NCBI RefSeq assembly: GCF_003573695.1
Contig: NC_039363.1
Span: 148,770,826-148,834,825, forward strand
DNA from: Papaver somniferum
Taxonomy: Eukaryota; Streptophyta; Magnoliopsida; Ranunculales; Papaveraceae
Direction of reading: 5' to 3'
DNA length: 64,000 nucleotides
Shown: positions 47,016 through 55,928 of the stretch, in pieces
How positions within the stretch are numbered: position 1 is the first letter of the stretch
Layout: each line of letters starts with the position of its first letter
The notes under the pieces: model-generated
Database searches by the model: none
The model's input: only the letters and a program-made list of their open reading frames with translations
Told to the model about the DNA's origin: nothing
Position numbers and translations under genes: made by a program

Positions 47016-48123
47016 AGAATCGGCTAATTTGCACGGTTACTGTTTACATGAATTGTTTGTATCAATCACAATTTAGTTTGTAGGAATAAATTGTAAATGT
47101 CTTTGATATGTTTTCATGAATTCACCTTATTATTAAGAAGATTAATGACAATTGCAGCTCCATTGAGTTAATAGTTCGGGGATGCTAGTAGCCAGCTTAA
47201 ATTCACCATCCTCATTTTCTCATCAGTTGTTAGGGACGGCTATCTACATTGCATCATATGACATTGGATACCTAACGACAGGGCAGTAAAAGCAGCAGCT
47301 TCAATTCCGTCTTTATCAGCTTCAACAAATTGGAGCTCACTTTCACTGTGGTGTTCACCGGGTCCATCTCTTTTATTAGGTAAAAGTATAACCATGCGCC
47401 ACACACATTATTTTTCACTCTTTACTCCGACAACAATAGTGCAAGTCTGCCAGAGCCCTTGCATCCAACACTGTCTCTCATGCAAGGAATGCAGAGATCT
47501 CCTTGAGACTGACTGGCTGATTTTGTCTAAGTTCGATTACATACTACCATATATATCCACTGCACAGCTTGCTGACATTCTCACAAAAAGATTGGCTTAT
47601 CCCATCTTTTCTGTCTTGGGAGGCAACTGATGCTTGTTGCTACTACTCTGTCTGTCTGAGAGGGTCTATTGGAGATTAAACTAGTCTTTCACTTATTTAG
47701 TGCATTGGTAGGAAATTTTGAATTTGACTACCGACACTAGTTAAGATTAACAGTTTAGGAAACTCTTGAGATTTTATTTTCTGATAAGCTTTGGCGCCAG
47801 TCCAATATGAATTCCTAAATGTTTCGGTGCATCAACTTTTTAGCTGCCTATGTAAGAATGGATGTTGTAGCGTCATAATTAGCACCACACATTCAAGATA
47901 AGATTGTAAATCACACCGAATATGCTTAACAAATTAAATCAATGTTGAATTAGCATACCACTGCGGTTCGTTTAACTAGAAGCATAAGGGACTACTGATA
48001 CAGTGTTTTGAGCACAGGACAACCAAATTCAACAACAGCTCAAACGAAAATAAACAAGGCTCATGATAACCAAATTTCATTGTAACTAGAGTAATTACAT
48101 TATCTGATTACAGAAAAAGAGCA
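47016..48123. other. Convergent intergenic region between paralogs 2 and 3
   Basis: It holds the 3' regions of both genes and a small copia RNase H relic (see separate entry). Otherwise I see nothing. Confidence 0.5.
47440..47630 (+). pseudogene. Fragment of copia RNase H C-terminus
   Basis: The frame ends DYILPYISTAQLADILTKRL followed by AYPIFSVLGGN. The pattern ST..QLADILTK.L..P.F..L is the familiar end of the Ty1/copia reverse transcriptase-RNase H region. Only about 60 codons are visible and the left edge is not clear. No LTR is recognisable beside it. It is the only piece of pol I could find in the 64 kb, and it is not part of elements A to F. Confidence 0.6.
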
Positions 48124-49137
48124 TTAGACATGAACTTGTTCTAACTGAACATCTTTCTCCCTGTCCAAACGAACATAACAAGCCTCCAAATGTTCAGCTA
48201 AACCAGACCTGTCAATGTTCTCATGATGGTGAGATTTGCAAACAAAGTAGATCATAGTCTGGATTACAAGATAAAAATGAATCAGAATTGTCATCAACAG
48301 GTAACAAAGTAACCCCAAAACCATTTTACCGAAAATCCCCACTGAACTCCCATGTATAACCACTCCACTAAACACACCCAATATACCAAAAAACGAAACT
48401 TCAAGCATAACAAAAATCACAGAAGAAACCCATATCCTCCCCTTAATCAAATTCTTACTCTTCTTCAAAGCTTTCAACCCATAGATTTTCTCTAATACTG
48501 ATATCACACAAGCCAAATTCCAAGCAGCACCAATATAAACTAAACCAACTAAGTAAGTTAAGGAAACAATTCCAGCGAGCACAAGAAACAAAATTGCCCT
48601 TCCTTCTCCTTCATCTGGTTCTATGATAATGAATGCTAACAAAACAATTAACCCAACTGTTAACAATGTGTACACAAACACTATGAAGAAACTCCAAAAG
48701 AAAGTAATCATAAGTCTCATCCATACTTTAGGTACAACACTCATAATTTTCTTGAAACTGATTTCTTTAGAAGTATAAATGGAAGCCATAGTGTAGACAA
48801 CAGCAGAAGTGGAGAGTAAAGAGAAGATGAAAAGAAAGAGCAAGTAAATAGCTTTTAGCAACCAAAAAGTAGTCCATTGAGATGAAATTTTGTGATGGAT
48901 TGTACTATAGAGTGGTGTGCCTTTTTGAGTATCACGCAAGGTGTGTTTGTTACGGTTGATTTTGTTGAAAAGTATGTCTGAGAATTGGATTTGAGATAAG
49001 TAGAGAATGGATAGTGGAAGTACGAGAGTTAAGATTAGTTGTGTAAAGATCTTTCTCCATTTGATTGTGATTTTGTAGGATTCCTTGTAGATACCACAAA
49101 CACCTAGGAATTGAAGCTGTTCTTGTTCTCTATCCAT
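48124..49137 (-). CDS. Six-pass plant membrane protein, paralog 3 (337 aa)
   Basis: This is an intact, intronless ORF, closest to paralog 1 at both ends: MDREQEQLQFLGVCGIYKES at the start, HHHENIDRSGLAEHLEACY near the end, and tail DVQLEQVHV. Membrane segments lie at about 30-52, 92-120, 141-173, 181-212, 233-258 and 268-303. Shared blocks are LLSTSAVVYTMASIY, VPKVWMRLMITFFW, YGLKALKKSKNLIKGRIWVS and YFVCKSHHHENID. The product is expected in an internal or plasma membrane; function is unknown. Confidence 0.88.
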   Translation of the reverse strand: MDREQEQLQFLGVCGIYKESYKITIKWRKIFTQLILTLVLPLSILYLSQIQFSDILFNKINRNKHTLRDTQKGTPLYSTIHHKISSQWTTFWLLKAIYLLFLFIFSLLSTSAVVYTMASIYTSKEISFKKIMSVVPKVWMRLMITFFWSFFIVFVYTLLTVGLIVLLAFIIIEPDEGEGRAILFLVLAGIVSLTYLVGLVYIGAAWNLACVISVLEKIYGLKALKKSKNLIKGRIWVSSVIFVMLEVSFFGILGVFSGVVIHGSSVGIFGKMVLGLLCYLLMTILIHFYLVIQTMIYFVCKSHHHENIDRSGLAEHLEACYVRLDREKDVQLEQVHV

Positions 49138-49644
49138 GGCTACTGAAATTTTAGTGTGAGAGAAAGAGATGGGATACGAAGTTTGAACAGAGAAAAATAG
49201 AGTACGCTGCCAAAATAAGTGAGGAAGGGGGAGAATCCGAGTGAGAACAAACAGTGGGCAGATCTCTAAGTTTGATTAGTAACGTACGGACATCATCAAA
49301 ACCTTAGGTGAGGTTTGTAGTTTAGCTTCTGCCACCTCTGGCTTATTTAGGTGAGTTGTCGTTTTGGTCTTTTGGCTACCGACTTACTTTTGAATCTTCT
49401 TTTGGTGTCGTTTTTTCTTTTTCTTTATGAATTGATCCGTTGGGTCACTTGGGGAGTATACAAGGCAATTTTTTTTTATTTTTTTTTTTTTTTTAAGGAA
49501 GTCCATTAGGATTTAGGACCGTGATGACTACGATGATTCACTGTCCTTTGGGTGAGTATACAAGGCTTCTTTTTTTTTTCGAAGGAAGTCCACCGGGACT
49601 CACGACCATGACTGTGAAGCTTCACAGTTCACAGTGTTAGGTAT
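49138..49644. other. Upstream region of paralog 3 with duplicated poly(T) block
   Basis: It holds the 5' region of the minus-strand gene. A GAGTATACAAGGC - poly(T) - GAAGGAAGTCCA block occurs twice (about 49450-49510 and 49552-49605), a tandem duplication of about 110 bp. No gene. Confidence 0.5.
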
Positions 49645-50721
49645 ACTTGGCCCATACTAACCTGGCGAGATTGAGGTATATCCCGATTAATTGGGTATAC
49701 TCATTTTGCTTCCATCCAAGATAATGTATTAAGGGGTGTCTAAAAGATGCTAAAAGACCAAATTATCTTTATTATTAATACCCGGCCGACTGATCACCCA
49801 AATAATTTTCAGAACTCTAACCTAATGTGATGAAATCAAAAATCAAAACGAAACTAAGGATAAAAATTGTAGCTAAAGTCGGCAGGGTATTTTTATGTCG
49901 ACACTGCCGACTAGTATTAGTTATCTTCCTAGGTTGAATATCGTGACGACTTTTCGTCTCTGAAATTAGCATTTACAGGGTCGTCACGGTATTCATCCCT
50001 TATACCCTGCCGACTAAAGTTTAGTCGGCAGGTTATGAAATTAATACCTTGCCGCCTAATCATGCATTTGTAACACCTTTCTCTGTATGTCTAAAATTCT
50101 ATAGTCGGCAGGATATTTTATTGTCGACCTTGCCGACTATAAGTTAGCTGGCAAGGTAAGAAATTAGTAAGATGCCAACTAGTGAAGCATTTACAACAGT
50201 CTCCTGTGTGTCACAAATAATAAAGTCGGCATTGTTATTTAGAAATAAGCATGCCGGCCAAAGTTAGTCGGCATGTTCTTCGTTCGTCGACCTTGCCGAC
50301 TTTTCATAATTTCAGAATACAAAGTGTTGATTTCTAGTTTAATTTTGAGTATGATTTCATACAACAGCTTTGCAATCCCCGTTTTAGAAGTGTTTGGGTA
50401 GTGTGTTTCCATTTCCTTTGCAAAAGATATTCTCAAAACAAATTTTTTCATCAAAAATCTTCCCACTGTTCAATCAAAAAAAAAAATTCATAACTTAAAT
50501 TCATAAGTTTTAATCTACTCAATTAATTAATCTAAACCCAAATAATTTAACCTAATCAGATTTTTTTAGTGTTAATTAAACGAGGATATATTAGCCATTT
50601 AGAAAATGCATGGTTAAGGGATGTCATGTTTTACTTCAAAATAACCTAGGTTTTGTCTCATTAGGTATACCCCATTTAATCTGGGTATACCCCAATCTCG
50701 CTAGATAAACTAAGTGCAAGT
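49645..50721. mobile_element. Small TIR DNA transposon with TGCCGAC hairpins
   Basis: The left end (GCGAGATTGAGGTATATCCC near 49665) is matched in inverse near 50660-50704 (GGTATACCCCAATCTCGC), about 40 bp of imperfect terminal inverted repeat. Further matches may extend to 49645 and 50721. The exact ends and TSD are not settled. The interior has no convincing transposase; the ORF at 50239-50466 is unsupported. It contains many GTCGGCA/TGCCGAC pairs (49878-50315). Confidence 0.65.
49878..50315. repeat. Array of GTCGGCA/TGCCGAC inverted repeats
   Basis: A palindrome at 50007-50031 has two perfect 12-bp arms (CTGCCGACTAAA and its complement) around one G. Another pair lies at 50101-50110 and 50131-50140 (ATAGTCGGCA and TGCCGACTAT), with further pairs near 49878/49905 and 50268/50292. 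A separate 9-bp pair, CGTGACGAC/GTCGTCACG, is at 49942 and 49980. Confidence 0.8.
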
Positions 50722-50828
50722 TTCTTTTATCTTTTAATATATATTCGTATAACCTATAAATACTGGATCTCTAGACTTTTTCTATGGACATTTCATATGC
50801 CTTAAAAAAAATTTAACTCATTGTTACA

Positions 50829-51653
50829 TGGTATCACATATTTTGTTCCATGTTTATTATCATCACTTTTCTTGATTTTCATTCTCTCTGTATTAAGAAA
50901 ACTATTAAACTACTCAAATCTTTAGCCGAAAATATTTGTAATTTTGTTTTGCTAAAACCTGGTTCTACCAATTATCTTTTGTGAAAAAATTACTTTGAAT
51001 TAATTTTGATTAGCACAAATATTCTTCGTTTTGTTAATGGATCTTATGTTGAACCTGCATCTCGGATTCTTGACAATGAAAATCTTGTTACCAACTAATA
51101 TGGATATGTTTTTCGGAAACCGATGGATCGATTTTTCATGTCGTGTCTTAATGCTACTTTCTTTAGATCTATTTCTTGTGGAACTCTCATATTGAAATCT
51201 TCGGAGTAATTTTGGGATTATCCGCAGAATGAGTTTAATGATCAGTTCGTGGTTCGGAAATCTTTGTCGAGGAGTCAACTGTATTCAGTTATACAAGGTA
51301 ATCTTTCAGTTTCAGAATTCTTGAGTAATGTCAGAGAAATAATTGATACTCTAGCCACGATTGAAGATCAAGTCTCGGATTATGATATTATGGTATATTT
51401 ACTTAACGGTACTAGTTGAGAGTTTAATAATAAAAAATTATTATTGCTCAACATCAAGAAACATTTTATACTTTTAGTGAGTTAAGATCAAAATTGATTA
51501 ATCATGGGTAGTGGTTAAAAAGTTGAGCTCAAGAATCTTTCGTTTTTGTTGAATTTACAAATGCTTATGCAACTTGCTTTACCGAGAAAACCAATTCTAG
51601 TTTCATGCTAAAATTAGCTAGTGCAAACCCATCTAATTTGCTAAATTATAAAA
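50829..51653 (+). pseudogene. gag: Decayed copia gag, first part, with PBS-like site
   Basis: A TGGTATCACA at 50829 resembles a PBS; upstream a TATA-like TATAAATAC near 50755 fits an LTR remnant. From about 50945 the frame reads a copia gag start (PGSTNYLLWKNYFELIL), then a capsid-like region (RKSLSRSQLYSVIQ, NLSVSEFLSNVREIIDTLA, DYDIMVYLLNGTS) with several stops. It belongs to a different copia lineage from A to D. It is cut at 51653 by the Mutator-like element and resumes at 55396. Confidence 0.75.
51645..51653. repeat. Target-site duplication (left) ATTATAAAA
   Basis: These nine bases recur exactly at 55387-55395. A 9-bp duplication is the hallmark of Mutator-like elements. Confidence 0.85.
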
Positions 51654-52507
51654 GTAGGAATTACCAATAGGTACTATTATGGTAGTCTTAGTTAATGGCA
51701 GGTCCACCCATTAAAGCCCAGTAACCAGAGGTCCATAATAAAAGGAAAAAGAGAAAATTGGACCAAAATTTTTATCCCCTGGTCCGGTACACGTGCGGGA
51801 CCGGTAATGCGTAATTTCGAAATTCCCAAATTAACCTTCCACCTCTAGATATTTAATCTTCAGGTTCTTATCGTCACATTCTCTTTCAATTTTTGGTTTT
51901 GCTCCAAAGAAGCTTTCACGCTGGAGATTTTTTTGATTTCATTAATTGAGTCGCCAATTCGATCCCAAAGCTATCGTTTTGTATATTATAGAAGAACTCC
52001 TCCGGTGAAGATTTTTGCAAGATATATAGGTTGATTTTCTTCCTGTTGATGTTAGTCTAGTTTTTTTTTATAATCAATTTTCATCTAGTAATGTTTATTT
52101 TAGGGCTCTAATATTAATCGTTTAATGGATGTTTGATTATGTTTTGATCTCCTTGTTTGATTGTTTATTTTATTTTATTAAAAAATAGTTCAGATCTATA
52201 TGGATAATCATGTTTTTTGTCAATTTCTTCACTAGATCTGATCATATCAGTTTGATTTTGTTGGTTTTAGATGTGTTTCGGTTTATTTTTGTGTATGAAC
52301 CAACAGTATGTATCTGCAGTACTGACAGAAACCTAGTTTTGAAGACCTTTTTTTATTTGATTCAGAAGTACATATATGGAATATTGAAATAGAAGTGTTT
52401 CAATACTGTTTTTTCACGGATTCGTTAATTATTTTTGACATGCAGTTGATTGTTGTGTATGAACCAACAGTACGTATATCCCGTACTGACAGAAACCTAG
52501 TCTACTT

Positions 52508-52540
52508 TTAAGAAGAAGAAGAAGAAGAAGAAGAACAAGA
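52508..52540 (+). repeat. AAG microsatellite
   Basis: About nine AAG units lie in the 5' part of the Mutator-like element, upstream of the SHMT segment. Confidence 0.8.
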
Positions 52541-52698
52541 TGGTGCATCGTTATGATTTACGAGGAGAATATTTGTTTTTGTTTCCAGGTATGCTTTCTA
52601 ATCATCTTGTTTGATTATTTTGTTCGGTTTTTCTTCTTTTGATTTGTTTTTTTGATTGTATTCTGATAATCAAATCGATTTGATTGACGCTTTTATGG

Positions 52699-53041
52699 TT
52701 TTTAGGTTTGTTACAGTTGTTTTTCGTGTATGAATTGACAGTACATATATGGCGTACTGATACAAAACTCTTCTAATTTTGTTTTATTTGAAGTTATTCC
52801 AATTTTTTTGGTTCGATCCATGAGTATGTATGTATAATACTGATAGGAAGTGTTATTTGCTGTGTTTTTGCTCCTTTTTTAATCTTACCCTTCAGTACTT
52901 ATGTGAAATACTGTAATATGTCTTTCGATTCTCTTATTTTTCATAGATCTGTCACCTGTTGTTGTCATACTGTTGATTTGTAGTTCATGAAAATTCAGTA
53001 CATATATCGCACACTGATAGGAAGTTCTCCTTGTTATGTTT
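52699..53041. repeat. Direct repeat flanking the SHMT segment, left copy
   Basis: 343 bp identical to 54361-54703 except for about five substitutions that I can see, with no gaps (constant offset of 1662). It ends 17 bases before the SHMT start codon. Confidence 0.9.
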
Positions 53042-53058
53042 AAGGAGAAGTGAAGAAG

Positions 53059-54304
53059 ATGCAGGCATACAGTGGAGCTGCAATAATGGGTGCTGCTGTA
53101 CAACAACCCAATCTTTTTACTAAAGGTTCTTCAACTTTTTTTCCCAAGTTGGGTACTACTACTGCGGATAGATTACCTTCTCAAGTTAGGCAGACCCTGA
53201 AGTACGTTTAATAATTGATAGTGAGAAGAATCGTCAGTTTAACAGCTTGGAGCTCATTGCTTCAGAGAATTTTACATCTCGCGCAGTGATGGAAGCTGTG
53301 GGTTCTTGTCTCACAAACAAGTATTCAGAAGGGCTTTCTGGTAAAAGGTAAAGATGGTGCTTAATGTTGTATTTTTTCCCTGTATTTGTATTGAAATGCA
53401 TTTGATCATTTCATTCTGCAATGTAGATACTATGGTGGCAATGAGTACATTGATGAGCTAGAGACACTTTGTCAACAAAGGGCTTTGTTCATGTAACTGG
53501 CACAAGGTCTGGATCTTCCTCATGGAGGTCACTTGTCACATGGATTTATGACTCCTAAAAGACGGGTATCTGGGACTTCGATTTATTTTGAATCGATGCC
53601 CTACCGTCTTGATGAATCAACAGTTGCTGCTCTGCATTCTTATATTGTGTAATGACTATGTGGTCTATTGTTGTTCATTTATAATTCGTTGATAATTTGC
53701 ATTCATCACCAAATTCACTTGCAGGCCTTATTGATTATGATATGCTTGAGAAAACTGCCACCCTCTTTCGACCAAAACTCATCATTGTTGGTGCTAATGC
53801 TTATCCTCGTGATTTAGATTATCCTCGAATGAGAAAGGTATACACATATCTTTTGATTGTCAACAGTTGTTATTCTTAGTGATCAGAGAATCAGACTAGT
53901 TAACCCATTACGCACACCTAATTCCCTTTCCTGCTATGTTTCTTGAATATTGCAGATTCTGTTGGGGCTTTTCGCATGATGGATATGGCTCACATAAGTG
54001 GTCTCGTTGCTGCATCTGTACTTTCCGACCCATTTGAATATTGTGATGTTGTAACAACCACCACTCACAAGGTACACCTAGTCCCATTCATGAAGTCTGC
54101 AAGACTGCAACTACTGACACCAACACAAGCAGCATTTGTTTTTATTGGTTTAGGTTCAAGGGTCATGTTGTTTACTATGTCTTCTGTTTCAATTTGCAGT
54201 CATTACGAGGTCCCAGAGGTGGCATGATTTTCTTCAAGAAAGATCCTGTTCTTTGGGTTGATATGGAATCTGCGATTAACAATGCTGTTTTCCCAGGGTT
54301 ACAG
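53059..54304 (+). pseudogene. SHM: Captured 5' half of plastid-type serine hydroxymethyltransferase
   Basis: SHMT is a pyridoxal-phosphate enzyme that interconverts serine and glycine with tetrahydrofolate. Five exon-like blocks with GT-AG borders are seen: 53059-53347, 53427 to about 53630, 53725-53837, 53956-54071 and 54201-54304. The start MQAYSGAAIMGA resembles plastid isoforms. Conserved pieces are [65 protein letters not shown] and [15 protein letters not shown]. The cofactor lysine codon in TTTTHK is kept. Damage: a deletion and shift before EVRLIIDS (near 53200), loss of about 40 codons after CQQRAL, and no sequence after VFPGLQ, so the C-terminal half is absent. It is a captured fragment, not a working gene. 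Confidence 0.9.
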
Positions 54305-54360
54305 GTAACTAAAACTGTAGCAGTTATTTGTGATTTATCATTGGTTCAACATTATAACAT

Positions 54361-54703
54361 TTTTTAGGTTTGTTACAGTTGTTTTTCGTGTATGAATTGA
54401 CAGTACATATATGGCGTACTGATACAAAACTCTTCTAATTTTGTTTTATTTGAAGTTTTTCCAATTTTTTTGGTTCGATCCATGAGTATGTATGTATAAT
54501 ACTGATAGGAAGTGTTATTTGCTGTGTTTTTGCTCCTTTTTTAGTCTTACCCTTCAGTACTTATGTGAAATACTGTAATATGTCTTTCGATTCTCTTATT
54601 TTTCATAGATCTGTCACCTGTTGTTGTCATACTGTTGATTTGTAGTTCATGAATATTCAGTACATATATCGCATACTGATAGGAAGTGCTCCTTGTTATG
54701 TTT
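54361..54703. repeat. Direct repeat flanking the SHMT segment, right copy
   Basis: Partner of 52699-53041. After it the element goes on with more CAGTAC motifs, so this is probably the original place and the left copy arose with the capture. Confidence 0.85.
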
Positions 54704-55386
54704 GATTCAGTACGTATATGAAATACTGAAATAGATGCTCTTTGTTATGTTTGATTCAGTACTGGAATTGGATATGGAGATGATCTGGAGATGCAATTCA
54801 GAACTTATTGCAAGAAATGACAGATTTTGAATGATAGGAACAAGAGTTGTTGTTGGTTCAGATTTGCAAGCTTGTGAAATTGGTGGTGGTCTTGATGAAG
54901 TTACAAATTGGTTGTGACGTGTGTTTGAATGAAGGTGTGCTGCAAATGGATTTGGAGGAACATAGAAGGTTGGGTTTCTACATTGTATAATCCTACAATG
55001 TATGTGATGTAATACGTTTTCTAATTTATTTATCATTGATTCTTACAGATTTGTACTCTACCTGGAAGCAGTGCAGCAAATATGTACTCGAATTTGTAAG
55101 CATTCAGATATATAATCGGATTTGTAAGCAGTACGACAGATATGTACTCAGACAGATATGTACTCAAATTTGTAAGCAGTGTAGCAAATATGTACTCGAA
55201 TTTTTAAGCAGTGTACCAGATATGTACTCAAATTTGTAAGCAGTGTAGACACACACGTTTGGTAGTAATGGGCATTATGGACAGTTCCATGTTTTAATTA
55301 ATTTTGGACCTCCGGATAAAAAAAAATTCCGGTTGGACCCTACTATAAATAACTATATGGGCCTAGGACCAAACAAGAAATTTTCC

Positions 55387-55395
55387 ATTATAAAA
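55387..55395. repeat. Target-site duplication (right) ATTATAAAA
   Basis: Exact match to 51645-51653. Confidence 0.85.
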
Positions 55396-55928
55396 CTAGT
55401 TATGTGCAATTTTCTGAGAAAGGAAAACACATTTACTTTCGATTCCAATTAAAGTAAAGAAAATGTTTCCCAGTATTAATTAGGATCTAGCCTTTGATAA
55501 GGATCTAGTCTTGAGTATTAAAGTAACAAATATAAACAATAATATATTGGAATTAAATTTATGTTCAATATAACCCGACATATAAATTTTCTTAATCCAA
55601 CTTGCTCATCTTTCGAGTTTTTAAAAATTAAGGATGTAATATAGAGATTTCGAAATTCACAAGCTTGGGATCGATCCTAAGAGAGATCGGTCCTGAATCC
55701 TTTTAGACATATAAATTTAATGGGATTTTAAATAAACTTCAAACCATATAATAAAAGGATTTTTTGACATGAATTTAAAGTCTATATTCACCACTAAATA
55801 AACATATTTCTAGTTTATCGAAAGTACAACACTAATCCAACATGAAAATGGGGGGACCAAAATACACCATCAATTTTTTCTTAAAAATGTGTATAGACTA
55901 AACTCAAATATAATTTCGATAATTACAC
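55396..55928 (+). pseudogene. Decayed copia gag, continuation and unassigned sequence
   Basis: The first bases (CTAGTTATGTGCAATTTT) continue the interrupted gag frame (TSYVQFSEKGKHIYFRF). Beyond about 55480 I recognise nothing; the rest is AT-rich without an ORF. Confidence 0.5.

Larger units (their letters stand above)
52304..54790. repeat. Dispersed CAGTAC-N9-GTACTG inverted repeats
   Basis: About a dozen copies of CAGTACATATAT..CGTACTG type lie at 52304, 52468, 52739, near 52825, near 52895, at 52996, then again in the second direct repeat (54401 onward) and near 54708. The arms are six bases and the spacer about nine. Related GTACT/ATATGTACTC units continue at 55075-55240. Nothing like it occurs elsewhere in the window. 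Confidence 0.75.
51654..55386. mobile_element. Mutator-like element (Pack-MULE type) carrying SHMT fragment
   Basis: The 3733-bp unit is bounded by exact 9-bp repeats. Terminal inverted repeats are weak (GGAATTACC at left; GGAAAATTT on the complementary strand at right), but subterminal parts resemble each other in inverse (GGACCAAAATTTTTATCC near 51758 and GGATAAAAAAAAATTCC near 55313). There is no transposase. It holds exons and introns of an SHMT gene plus a dispersed CAGTAC...GTACTG motif. The host sequence rejoins as a sensible gag frame when the unit is left out, which supports the boundaries. Confidence 0.8.

Noticed and set aside
53059..54304. A working SHMT gene
   Set aside because: The reading frame is broken near 53200, about 40 codons are missing after CQQRAL, and the C-terminal half is absent. 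The segment lies inside a 9-bp-TSD element.
54707..55036. Minus-strand 109-aa ORF after the SHMT segment
   Set aside because: There is no recognisable motif. It overlaps CAGTAC repeat copies and AT-rich element sequence.
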